A model generated the notes under the pieces. It was not told the DNA's origin, searched no databases, and worked only from the letters and a program-made list of their open reading frames with translations. A DNA stretch of 43,681 nt from Phycisphaerae bacterium (GTDB lineage Bacteria > Planctomycetota > Phycisphaerae > UBA1845 > Fen-1342): positions 1 through 43,681 of the forward strand of contig JANQFV010000030.1 in NCBI GenBank assembly GCA_028277645.1, given 5' to 3'. Positions 17,299 to 25,053 of the stretch are shown piece by piece (the stretch's first letter is position 1; each line of letters begins with the position of its first letter). Both the position numbers and the translations under genes were made by a program.

Positions 17299-18209
17299 CA
17301 CCACAGCTCCCGCGCGTACACGCCCTGCTCGGTCAGTCGCTGCAACTCCTGCTGTACCTGCTGCCGATCCTCGGCGTGCGTGAGACCGAACCAGCGGGCA
17401 TCGGTCTCCAGCACGCGCACCCGAGCCGCCCCATGCTCCAACGCCTCCGCGACTGCGTGCGGCAAGTAGTACTCGGCTTCCATCGAGGCGGCCGATCGCG
17501 CCAGAAACCGCTCGAAGCCGTCGCGCAGCAGTTCAAAGAACGTTGGCGTGAAGCCCCACAGGTTCATCGAGACCAACTCCTCGCCGGTCAGATGCACGGC
17601 CGCCCCGTCGTGCTCGCGGCCCGCGATGCCGTCTGCCGACTGTGCGATTTCGGTGACCTCGCGTACCTCTTCGAGCCACCCCGTCGGCGTAGAGCGACAC
17701 ACCGCCCGCGAAACGACCCCCGAGGCTGACAGTGTGTCTCGTAAACGAAACGCCACCAATGCAAACGTCGGCTTTCCATCATTCCGCTCGGCCGCCAGGA
17801 AATCCGCCAGAAGCTCATGCGACTGCGCCCCATAGAAGTCGTCCGCGTTCGCGACGGCGAACGGACCGGTAACCGCTTCGCACGCCGCTAGCACCGCTTG
17901 GCCGGTACCCCAAGGCCGCACGCGGTCGTTGGGCACCTCAATCCCTGCGGGTAACGCATCCAGCCGCTGAACAGCGAAATCGATGCCCCCCTGCTCCATA
18001 TAACGCCTGCCCCACACTTCGCGCGCGTCCCCCTCCATCTCCGGGCGAACGACGAACACGATCTTCCCAAACCCCGCCCGGCGAGTGTCATAGATGATGT
18101 AGTCCAGCAGTGTAGCGCCGCCGGGACCGACCGGCTCCAGTTGCTTGGGGCCGCCATATCGTCGACCCAGTCCCGCCGCCAGAACCACCAACGTCGGACG
18201 CACACGCAT
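17298..18209 (-). CDS. Sugar-phosphate nucleotidyltransferase
   Basis: This 303-residue nucleotidyltransferase opens with the GT-A signature LVVLAAGLGRRYGGPKQLEPV (G-loop and the activating Lys) and contains GTGQAVLAACEAV and FAVANADDFYG, a nucleotide-binding/metal Asp motif. Such enzymes join an NTP to a sugar-1-phosphate. With the kinase gene overlapping its stop, it plausibly converts the kinase product to a UDP-sugar such as UDP-GalNAc or UDP-GlcNAc. ATG at 18209 is the usual family start, but the GGGAG directly abuts it; the GTG at 18203 has better spacing from that site. It is the first gene of the operon and is divergent from the Tat-exported isomerase gene. The base and sugar specificity are inferred. 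Confidence 0.8.
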   Translation of the reverse strand: MRVRPTLVVLAAGLGRRYGGPKQLEPVGPGGATLLDYIIYDTRRAGFGKIVFVVRPEMEGDAREVWGRRYMEQGGIDFAVQRLDALPAGIEVPNDRVRPWGTGQAVLAACEAVTGPFAVANADDFYGAQSHELLADFLAAERNDGKPTFALVAFRLRDTLSASGVVSRAVCRSTPTGWLEEVREVTEIAQSADGIAGREHDGAAVHLTGEELVSMNLWGFTPTFFELLRDGFERFLARSAASMEAEYYLPHAVAEALEHGAARVRVLETDARWFGLTHAEDRQQVQQELQRLTEQGVYARELW

Positions 18210-18292
18210 CTCCCAATTGCAGCGTTCCAAAGTTACCGAGAAGTGCTCACGCGTATGATGCGGCGGTTTGGCACGCCTGAACAGTCGCGGGA

Positions 18293-18322
18293 TTGGAGTC
18301 GCCCCGTGCCGTGTGGTATAAG
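18293..18322 (+). promoter_or_regulatory. Candidate promoter for the isomerase-oxidoreductase-GH109 operon
   Basis: TTGGAG (18293-18298) and TATAAG (18317-18322, five of six -10 positions) are 18 bases apart. They lie about 55 bases before the ATG at 18377 in the 167-base divergent region. The -35 is weak and the -10 is good. Confidence 0.4.
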
Positions 18323-18376
18323 TGCGCGACGACTGCGGCGTCCGGAGGGGCGCCCCACATCCCGAGGAGACCACAT

Positions 18377-19300
18377 ATGGATCGCCGCACATTCCTGGGC
18401 ACGAGCCTCGTGGCCGGCGCGGCCGCGGCTACCAAGCTGGCGACCGCCCAAACAGCGCACGCATCCGACGATGGACGAAGCGCGTCCGGCAAGTTCAAGC
18501 TCAAATACGCCCCGCATTTCGGCATGTTCAAGCATCACGCCGGCGAGGATCCGCTCGACCAGCTCAAGTTCATGGCGGAAGAGGGTTTCACCGCCCTCGA
18601 AGACAACGGCATGATGAGCCGCGATCCTGAACTGCAATCTAAGATCGCGCGCGCGATGGAGCGTCTCAACATGACTATGGGCGTCTTCGTCTCGTACGCC
18701 GAGTGGCGCGAGCCGACGATGGTGCATCGCAGCACCGAAGTGCGCGACATGCTCAAGCAGAAGATGCGTGACGCGGTGGAGGTCGCCAAGCGCGTTAATG
18801 CCCGGTGGTCCACCGTCGTCCCAGGACCGTACGACGGACGTCTCGCCTGGGACTACCAGACCGCCAACCTCGTGGAGAACCTCAAAGTCTGTGCCGAGAT
18901 CTGCGAGCCGGCGGGCCTGGTCCTGGTGCTCGAACCACTGAACCCCTGGAACCATCCCGGACTGGTGTTGACCAAGATTCCGCAGGCATATCAGATCTGC
19001 CGTGCCGTCGGCAGCCCATCGGTCAAGATCCTCAACGACCTCTACCACCAGCAGATCACCGAAGGCAACCTGATCCCCAACATCGATCAGGCCTGGGACG
19101 AGATCGCCTACTTCCAGCTCGGCGACAATCCCGGCCGCAAAGAGCCCACCACCGGCGAGATCAACTACCGCAACGTGTTCAAGCACATCCACGGCAAAGG
19201 CTTCACCGGCGTCGTCGGGATGGAGCACGGTAACGCGAGACCCGGTAAGGAGGGCGAACGCGCCGTGATCAACGCTTACCGCCAATGCGATAACTTCTAG
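18377..19300 (+). CDS. Tat-exported hydroxypyruvate-isomerase-like TIM-barrel protein
   Basis: This 307-residue protein is of the AP-endonuclease-2/xylose-isomerase-like superfamily, closest by eye to hydroxypyruvate isomerase. Metal-ligand motifs are visible: LVLEPLNPWNHPG (Glu), KILNDLYHQQITEG (Asp and His), and a terminal GVVGMEHGNARPG (Glu). It begins with a twin-arginine signal (DRRTFLGTSLVAGAAAA), so a folded metalloenzyme is exported to the periplasm. The ATG at 18377 has GAGGAGA seven bases upstream and places the RR motif at the N-terminus. It is the first gene of a three-gene plus-strand set with a Gfo/Idh oxidoreductase and GH109. The true substrate is probably a sugar or keto-acid derivative and is not established. 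Confidence 0.8.
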   Translation: MDRRTFLGTSLVAGAAAATKLATAQTAHASDDGRSASGKFKLKYAPHFGMFKHHAGEDPLDQLKFMAEEGFTALEDNGMMSRDPELQSKIARAMERLNMTMGVFVSYAEWREPTMVHRSTEVRDMLKQKMRDAVEVAKRVNARWSTVVPGPYDGRLAWDYQTANLVENLKVCAEICEPAGLVLVLEPLNPWNHPGLVLTKIPQAYQICRAVGSPSVKILNDLYHQQITEGNLIPNIDQAWDEIAYFQLGDNPGRKEPTTGEINYRNVFKHIHGKGFTGVVGMEHGNARPGKEGERAVINAYRQCDNF

Positions 19301-19349
19301 GCAAGACCTATAGCAACGTGGCCAGCGCCGCGCACGGAGTAACGACCTC

Positions 19350-20675
19350 ATGCCAGACCAACAACCTGCATCGCTCGACCCGGCCACTCTGGAGGCGCTT
19401 TCACGCCGGCAGTTCCTCAAGTCATCCGCACTGGCCTCGGCCGCCGCGGTTTTGGGAGGCTGCGCGGCGCTGCCGAAGCGCGGGGCTGTGCCGCCGTTCG
19501 GCGACACTGGAACGATCAACGTCGGCGTCATCGGCTGCGGCGGCCGCGGCACTGGCGCCGCCAAGAACTGCCTCGAAGCTGACCCTAACGTCCGCATCGT
19601 GGCGCTCGGCGACCTGTTCGAGGATCGCGTGGCTTCGTGCCGCAAGGCGCTGGCCGAGTATGAGGAATGCCCCCAGACCATCGCCGACGATCACTGCTTC
19701 GTCGGGTTCGATGCGTACCAGGGCGTGCTCGACTGTGACGTCGACCTCATCATCCACGGCACGCCGCCGGGCTTCCGCCCGCAGCATTTACGAGCGGCGA
19801 TCGAGGCGGGCAAGCACGTGTTCACCGAGAAGCCGGTGGCCGTCGACCCGATCGGTGCCTGGTCGGTCATGGAGACCGCCGACATGGCCACACTCCGCAA
19901 CCTGGCCATCGTCGCGGGTACGCAACGCCGGCACGACCCCGCCTATATTGAGACGATGCGCCGCATCCACCGCGGCGACATCGGCGACATCGTCGGCGGC
20001 CAGTGCTACTGGAACCAGGGCCTTTTGTGGGTCAAGGAGCCGAAGCCTGAGTGGACCGACATGGAGTGGCAGTGCCGTAACTGGCTCTACTTCACCTGGA
20101 TCTCCGGCGACCACATCGTCGAACAGCACATTCACAACCTCGACATCATGAACTGGGCCTTCGGCGGACCGCCCGTCTCCGCGTACGGCATGGGCGGGCG
20201 CGAGGTCCGCACCGAACCGAAGTGCGGCAACGTCTTCGACCATTTTGCGGTCGAGTTCGTCTATCCCAACGGTGCGCGCGTGCAGAGCATGTGCCGCCAG
20301 ATCGATGGGACGTCCAGCCGCGTCAGCGAGCACCTGGTAGGCACACGCGGTACGGCCGACCCCCGCGGCGTGATCGAAGGCCGCCGGCCGTTCGAGTACG
20401 CCCCGCCCAACGACGAGTGGGTGAACCCATATGTTCAGGAGCACCGCAACCTGATCGCGAGCATTCGCTCCGGGCAGCCGCTTAATGAGGGTCGCCAGGT
20501 CGCCGAGAGCACGCTCACCGCGATCATGGGCCGCATGTCGGCGTACACCGGCCGTGAGATTTCGTGGGACTGGATCCTGAACTCATCGAAACTCGACCTG
20601 ACCCCGCCGGCATACGAGTTCGGTCCGTTGCCCGTCGCGCCGGTCGCGGTGCCCGGCCAGACACCTCTGGTGTGA
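19350..20675 (+). CDS. Gfo/Idh/MocA-family oxidoreductase, Tat-exported lipoprotein
   Basis: This 441-residue NAD(P)-dependent oxidoreductase has a Rossmann fold starting NVGVIGCGGRGTGAA, the EKPVAVDP motif (catalytic-site Lys) and a C-terminal alpha/beta substrate domain with GDHIVEQHIHNLDIMNWAFGG. The signal region contains SRRQFLKS followed by a lipobox-like VLGGC, indicating Tat export and possible lipidation. Such exported Gfo/Idh proteins are abundant in planctomycetes; they probably bind NAD(H) tightly and act on sugar derivatives. It sits 49 bases after the isomerase gene and 14 bases before the GH109 gene, so the three are probably cotranscribed. The specific reaction is unknown. Confidence 0.88.
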   Translation: MPDQQPASLDPATLEALSRRQFLKSSALASAAAVLGGCAALPKRGAVPPFGDTGTINVGVIGCGGRGTGAAKNCLEADPNVRIVALGDLFEDRVASCRKALAEYEECPQTIADDHCFVGFDAYQGVLDCDVDLIIHGTPPGFRPQHLRAAIEAGKHVFTEKPVAVDPIGAWSVMETADMATLRNLAIVAGTQRRHDPAYIETMRRIHRGDIGDIVGGQCYWNQGLLWVKEPKPEWTDMEWQCRNWLYFTWISGDHIVEQHIHNLDIMNWAFGGPPVSAYGMGGREVRTEPKCGNVFDHFAVEFVYPNGARVQSMCRQIDGTSSRVSEHLVGTRGTADPRGVIEGRRPFEYAPPNDEWVNPYVQEHRNLIASIRSGQPLNEGRQVAESTLTAIMGRMSAYTGREISWDWILNSSKLDLTPPAYEFGPLPVAPVAVPGQTPLV

Positions 20676-20689
20676 TTCGGGAGAACACC

Positions 20690-22048
20690 ATGCCACGTGA
20701 TACTGATCGCCGCGAGTTTCTCAAGCTAAGTGCGCTGGCCGGAGTAGGCGCCGCCCTCGGCGCGATGACTTCGACAGGCTGCGCGATACCTGGTCGTCGG
20801 CTCAACGCTGCGCCGGCTACGCCGTTCGCCGCACCACCGCTTGATGTCGTCCGCATCGGGTTCGTCGGTGTCGGCGGTATGGGCACGCATCACGTCAGGA
20901 CACTACTTCGAATTGACGGCGCTCAGATTACCGCCGTGTGCGACATTCGGCCCGAGCACGCCGAACGCGCGAAGAAGCTCGTCATGGACGCCGGGCAGCC
21001 GGCGCCGACGCTCTACACGCGCGGCGAGCGCGACTTTGAACGCCTCTGCGCCAAGGAAGACCTCGACCTCGTTTTCACCGCAACGCCGTGGCGCTGGCAC
21101 GTGCCGGTGTGCCTGGCTGCGATGAACAACGGCAAGCACGCGGCCACCGAAGTTCCGGCGGCCACCACTGTCGAAGATTGCTGGGCCCTCGTCGAGACGG
21201 CGGAAAAAACGCGCCGCCACTGCGTGATGATGGAGAACTGCTGCTACGACCGCGCGGAGATGCTATGTCTGAACCTGGTTCGCCGCGGATTGCTCGGCGA
21301 AGTACTGCACGGCGAGGGCGGCTATTGTCACGACTTGCGTGGAATCAAGTTCAGCCCGCACGGAGAGGGACTCTGGCGACGGGCGCATTCCGAGACACGC
21401 GATGGCAACCTCTATCCGACCCACGGTCTCGGACCAGTCGCACAGTGCATGGACATCAACCGCGGCGACCGCTTCGACTACCTCGTCTCTATGAGCAGCC
21501 CGTCGCGCGGCCTACAGCTTTGGCAGCAGGAGCACCTCGCACCCGACGATCCGCGCCGCAACGAGGATTACGTCCTCGGCGACGTCAACGTCTGCCTGAT
21601 CAAGACGGTCAAGGGTCGTACAATCTACCTCGTACACGACACGAACCTGCCCCGACCGTACAGCCGCCTGCACACGGTGCAGGGCACGCGCGGCATCTTC
21701 GAAAAGTGGCCGAGCCGGGTACACATTGAAGGCCGCAGTCCCGGGCACGGGTGGGAAACGCTCGAAGAGTATTACGCCGAGTTCGAACACCCGCTCTGGA
21801 AATCCGAGGCGGTCAAGAAAGTCAGCGGCGGCCACGGCGGCATGGACTTTCTCGAAGATTATCGCCTGATTCAGTGCCTGCGGCGCGGCTTGCCGCTCGA
21901 TATGGACGTATATGACGCAGCCGCCTGGAGCGCGGTGAGCGAACTGACCGAGCGCTCCGTCGCCGACCGCAGCCGCCCGATGGATGTGCCCGACTTTACC
22001 CGCGGCCGCTGGAAGTCTTACCCGCCGCTGGGAATCGTAGAAGCGTAG
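20690..22048 (+). CDS. GH109-type alpha-N-acetylgalactosaminidase, Tat-exported
   Basis: This 452-residue protein has the NAD-dependent glycosidase signatures of GH109: a dinucleotide fold (IGFVGVGGMGTHHVRTL), ENCCYDRAEM, and YPTHGLGPVAQCMDINRGDR with the conserved Tyr/His pair. GH109 enzymes cleave terminal alpha-GalNAc (e.g. from A-antigen or mucin-like glycans) by transient NAD+ oxidation at C3. The Tat signal DRREFLKLSALAGVGAALGA indicates export with the cofactor already bound. ATG 20690 has GGGAG seven bases upstream; an upstream in-frame start would overlap the preceding gene. It is the last gene of the plus-strand operon. It is probably the source of free GalNAc for the NahK-like kinase in the divergent operon. 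A generic Gfo/Idh dehydrogenase is the alternative, but these motifs favour GH109. Confidence 0.88.
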   Translation: MPRDTDRREFLKLSALAGVGAALGAMTSTGCAIPGRRLNAAPATPFAAPPLDVVRIGFVGVGGMGTHHVRTLLRIDGAQITAVCDIRPEHAERAKKLVMDAGQPAPTLYTRGERDFERLCAKEDLDLVFTATPWRWHVPVCLAAMNNGKHAATEVPAATTVEDCWALVETAEKTRRHCVMMENCCYDRAEMLCLNLVRRGLLGEVLHGEGGYCHDLRGIKFSPHGEGLWRRAHSETRDGNLYPTHGLGPVAQCMDINRGDRFDYLVSMSSPSRGLQLWQQEHLAPDDPRRNEDYVLGDVNVCLIKTVKGRTIYLVHDTNLPRPYSRLHTVQGTRGIFEKWPSRVHIEGRSPGHGWETLEEYYAEFEHPLWKSEAVKKVSGGHGGMDFLEDYRLIQCLRRGLPLDMDVYDAAAWSAVSELTERSVADRSRPMDVPDFTRGRWKSYPPLGIVEA

Positions 22049-22080
22049 GCGCAGCGCGACACGCGCTTAGAGCGCTACGC
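22043..22080. terminator. Symmetric hairpin between convergent genes, possible bidirectional terminator
   Basis: GCGTAG (22043-22048) and CTACGC (22075-22080) are exact complements, and an inner stem AGCGCG-ACA-CGCGCT lies at 22053-22067. The GH109 stop TAG (22046-22048) and the minus-strand GT2 stop (TAG, 22077-22075) sit in the two outer arms. There is no T-run on either side, so intrinsic termination is only plausible. Confidence 0.4.
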
Positions 22081-23151
22081 CTCAGAACGCTCGATGGGAA
22101 CGTTGGCCGCGCGTCGCGGTCGCAGGCCGAAACGAAACGGCGCCGAGAGCACGCCCCATAGCGATCCCAGTCCGTACGCAACGTGCAACTGAACGAATGC
22201 GGCGATAACGAGCACGACCGACGTGTTCGCGCGTCGGGCTGCCGGCCAGGCCATCACCGTCGCAACTGTAAAGTACAGCAGCAACTCTGCCGCCAACAGC
22301 AGCCAGAAACCCCACCACGCCAGCCCGAGCGCCGCCAGTCCGATCAGGCTAACCACGAAAACGAGCGGTATGAAATGCCGCGGCCGTAGTCCTTCGCCAA
22401 CCAGGTAGATTGTGTATGGGTTCCACAATCCGTTGTTGAACGCCTGTTGGCGCAAGCCGGCGAACGTCGAGCGGTTGTAGTAAGTCAGGCGGATGTCCGG
22501 CGAGATCACGATGCGACCACCGCCACGTCGGATACGCGCATTGAGCTCGATGTCCTGGTTGCGGACTAGGCGCTCGTCGTAAGATCCGAAGCGGCCAAAG
22601 ACGTCGCGTCGAAAGCAGCCGAACGGAACAGTATCCACTTCCTGTTCCGGCCCACCGACGCGGAATGCCGACCCACCGACGCCGAAGCGGCTGCTGGTCG
22701 CGGCGGCGATTGCCCGACCAACGGACGAATCCTCACCCGGCAGCGTGGTAATATACCCGCCGACGTTGTCAGCGCCGGTGCGTTCCAGGACGGCGATGCA
22801 CTGTTCGATGTAATCGGGGGCGTACTCGGAATGACAGTCAAGCCGAATGATGATATTGCCGCGCGCGACCCGCAGCGCCCGGTTCATGCCGGTGGGAACA
22901 ATGTACTCCGGATTGTCGATCAGCCGGACTCGGCCGTCCTGCGCGGCGTAGCGCTCAATGATCGCGCGCGTACCATCCGTGCTGCGTCCGTCGACACAGA
23001 GAACCTCGACGTCGTCACGATCGCGGATCTGCGCCAGGACCGAATCCAGACAACGGCCCACGTAGGCAGCCTCGTTGCGCATCGGAATGACCAGGCTGGC
23101 GCGCAGCGCTGCCGACTCTCCGTCTTCCGTCCGCAAGCTCTGATCCGTCAT
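22075..23151 (-). CDS. Family 2 glycosyltransferase, membrane-associated
   Basis: This 358-residue GT-A glycosyltransferase has a catalytic domain at about 18-235, starting ASLVIPMRNEAAYVGRCLDSV. It contains DGRSTDGT, the metal-binding region RLDCHSEYAPDY and the acceptor-side NQDIELNARIRRGGG. Two or three hydrophobic segments (about 262-300 and 310-340) anchor it in the inner membrane. The layout resembles ExoA-type enzymes that extend lipid-linked exopolysaccharide repeats. It starts nine bases after the acyltransferase stop, the third gene of a GT4-acyltransferase-GT2 set. The donor sugar cannot be read from the sequence. The gene converges on GH109 with a shared hairpin at the stops. Confidence 0.88.
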   Translation of the reverse strand: MTDQSLRTEDGESAALRASLVIPMRNEAAYVGRCLDSVLAQIRDRDDVEVLCVDGRSTDGTRAIIERYAAQDGRVRLIDNPEYIVPTGMNRALRVARGNIIIRLDCHSEYAPDYIEQCIAVLERTGADNVGGYITTLPGEDSSVGRAIAAATSSRFGVGGSAFRVGGPEQEVDTVPFGCFRRDVFGRFGSYDERLVRNQDIELNARIRRGGGRIVISPDIRLTYYNRSTFAGLRQQAFNNGLWNPYTIYLVGEGLRPRHFIPLVFVVSLIGLAALGLAWWGFWLLLAAELLLYFTVATVMAWPAARRANTSVVLVIAAFVQLHVAYGLGSLWGVLSAPFRFGLRPRRAANVPIERSEA

Positions 23152-23160
23152 CCGTCCACG

Positions 23161-23706
23161 TCAGCCGGCCGGTGCGCGCCCGGGTTGGGGGTCATCCGGC
23201 ACGTTCTCGCGCAACACGCGCGCCGGTACGCCACCCACAATTGCGTGCGGCGGAACATCGCGCGTGACCACCGCGCCGGCGGCACACGCCGCCCCAGTAC
23301 CCACGCGCACACCAGCGGTAATACAAACATGAGCCCCCGTCCAGGCCCCGCGCTCCAGCACTACCGTTCCTGGTCGCGGCGCGCCGAAGCGGTACGAACC
23401 CTCCTTCTTGGTGTGGTTGTTCGACGCAACAATGGTATACGGTCCGAACATGACCTCGTCATCGATACGCACGCCGCCGACGCCCTGAATCCAGCTTCCG
23501 CTGGCCAGGTAAACATCATTACCGATCTCGACATTGGCGGAATATACGATTGTGACACCGGACGCGATCTCAAAGCGACGGCCGCAGCGCCGAAACGCCG
23601 GACGCGCCAACCATCCGCGTAGCCGCATAATCGGGCGGAGGTCCGGCAAGACACCGGTCACGCGCATCACGAAGACAAACCAGCAATACTTGATGATTCG
23701 GCTCAC
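23161..23706 (-). CDS. Left-handed beta-helix acyltransferase (hexapeptide repeat)
   Basis: This 181-residue protein is built mostly of hexapeptide repeats (about 45-165), with the catalytic-type histidine in SNNHTKKEG and the late motif GAVVTRDVPPHAIVGGVPARVL. This is the WcaF/NodL/CysE-like O-acetyltransferase group, which modifies sugars of exopolysaccharides. Its GTG start overlaps the GT4 stop by four bases (GTGA), and GT2 follows after nine bases. It therefore almost certainly works with these transferases on one glycan. The acceptor and acyl group are not known. Confidence 0.85.
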   Translation of the reverse strand: MSRIIKYCWFVFVMRVTGVLPDLRPIMRLRGWLARPAFRRCGRRFEIASGVTIVYSANVEIGNDVYLASGSWIQGVGGVRIDDEVMFGPYTIVASNNHTKKEGSYRFGAPRPGTVVLERGAWTGAHVCITAGVRVGTGAACAAGAVVTRDVPPHAIVGGVPARVLRENVPDDPQPGRAPAG

Positions 23707-25004
23707 TGGATCGTCTCCGGCGCGCGACCACCCATCAGCTCAATCACTCGATCGACGAATCGCGTGACCGTCATCGTCCGCGCGCGTGCCAAACCGTTTT
23801 GTATCAGGTCGCGCCGAAAAGCGCCGTCGGTAACGATCCGGTCAACCGCTTCGGCGATGGCCTGCGAATCTTTCGGCGGAACGAGCAATCCATCCACGCC
23901 GTCCTGCACCGACGTTGGAATCCCGCCAACGTTGGTCGCCACTATCGGTAGGCTGTTGGCCCGCGCTTCCACGAGTACTCGCGGCGTACCCTCCGACAAC
24001 GTCGGCAGCACGAGCACGTCCGCCTCGCGCAGGTAACGGAACATTTCCGGCCCGTAATTAACATACCCGATCCAACGGATACGCTCTGCCACGCCGAGCG
24101 AATCCGCCTGACGTTCCAACTCGGCACGATAATCCCGAAACTGTTCGGCGGCGCCGACGACCACGAGTTCGACGTCGCGTCCGTTCTTCAAGCGCGGCAG
24201 CGCGTCGATCAGGTATTGCAGGCCCTTCTCCGGTCGCAGAATACCGACGAACAAAATCTGGATGCGGTCATTCACGCACGTATCCGGCCGCTCGTGGAAC
24301 TCCTCTTCGGTAATAGCGCTCGACACCGTCGCGGTCGTTCGGGGCGAACGGAAAATCGCCGCCAGTTCCTCTCCATTGCATACGAACGCGCCGCCGGTGA
24401 GGTTCCGCCCCAAGCGTGTGAACATGCGATCCTGCCACGCGTACAGCAGCGAGAGGAGATCTTTGATGCGCCCCGCCCGCCGATGCGTCCGCAGCAGAGC
24501 AATCGGATTACCCACAATCCAGTGGCAAGTCTCGCAGCCGTACCACCGCGCCAGCCAGTACAGGATCCCCGCGTACGGTGCCATCCCGCGGATGAACAGC
24601 ACATCCGACGCACGACACACTTGTGCGTATGCTCGCCGCAGAGGAAACACCTGCCGCACGGCGCCCAGCGACGAGGTGTAGTACGGCTGCGGAATCACCT
24701 CGATGTTTGTCGCCGCGAGGCAGTAGTCCCGCGCTTGGGTCGGTGGGACGTCTGCGAGGGGGACACACAGACGCACGTCGCGAAACCGCTCCGCCAGTCG
24801 GTCAATCACGCGACCGAGCGATGCATGGATGTAGATGTCGCCGGCGTGCCGGTTGGCGTACATCTCCACGACGATGCCAAGCGTCTGATCGCGTCTGTCC
24901 ACAGGCTGCGCACTCCGACTAATCAAATTCGGTCCGCCGACGTGGCCGGGCGGGTATTGTAGGTTGTCCGACGGCGCGTACTCAAACGGCAAAGACTCGG
25001 GCAC
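23703..25004 (-). CDS. Family 4 glycosyltransferase
   Basis: This 433-residue GT-B enzyme has the C-terminal donor-binding domain at about 250-410. Motifs there are VGILRPEKGLQYLIDALP, TLSEGTPRVLVEARANSLP (the EX7E motif) and ATNVGGIPTSVQDGVDGLLV. The N-terminal acceptor domain begins with RRDQTLGIVVEMYANRHAGDIYI. It transfers a nucleotide-activated sugar to a glycan or lipid acceptor at the cytoplasmic face. The GTG at 25004 is the longest start, but no ribosome-binding site is visible; the protein could begin later, within the first 40 residues. It lies 49 bases downstream of the HDOD-REC-GGDEF gene on the same strand, so c-di-GMP signalling and glycan synthesis may be co-transcribed. Confidence 0.87.
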   Translation of the reverse strand: MPESLPFEYAPSDNLQYPPGHVGGPNLISRSAQPVDRRDQTLGIVVEMYANRHAGDIYIHASLGRVIDRLAERFRDVRLCVPLADVPPTQARDYCLAATNIEVIPQPYYTSSLGAVRQVFPLRRAYAQVCRASDVLFIRGMAPYAGILYWLARWYGCETCHWIVGNPIALLRTHRRAGRIKDLLSLLYAWQDRMFTRLGRNLTGGAFVCNGEELAAIFRSPRTTATVSSAITEEEFHERPDTCVNDRIQILFVGILRPEKGLQYLIDALPRLKNGRDVELVVVGAAEQFRDYRAELERQADSLGVAERIRWIGYVNYGPEMFRYLREADVLVLPTLSEGTPRVLVEARANSLPIVATNVGGIPTSVQDGVDGLLVPPKDSQAIAEAVDRIVTDGAFRRDLIQNGLARARTMTVTRFVDRVIELMGGRAPETIQ

Positions 25005-25053
25005 GGCATTTTCGGCAACTGGTAACCTGCGCGGCGAGGGGTGTGAGAGGATG

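Noticed and set aside
18233..19681. Minus-strand open frame of 482 residues opposite the isomerase gene
   Set aside because: No domain motifs. The plus strand has a Tat signal, metal-ligand motifs and a ribosome-binding site.
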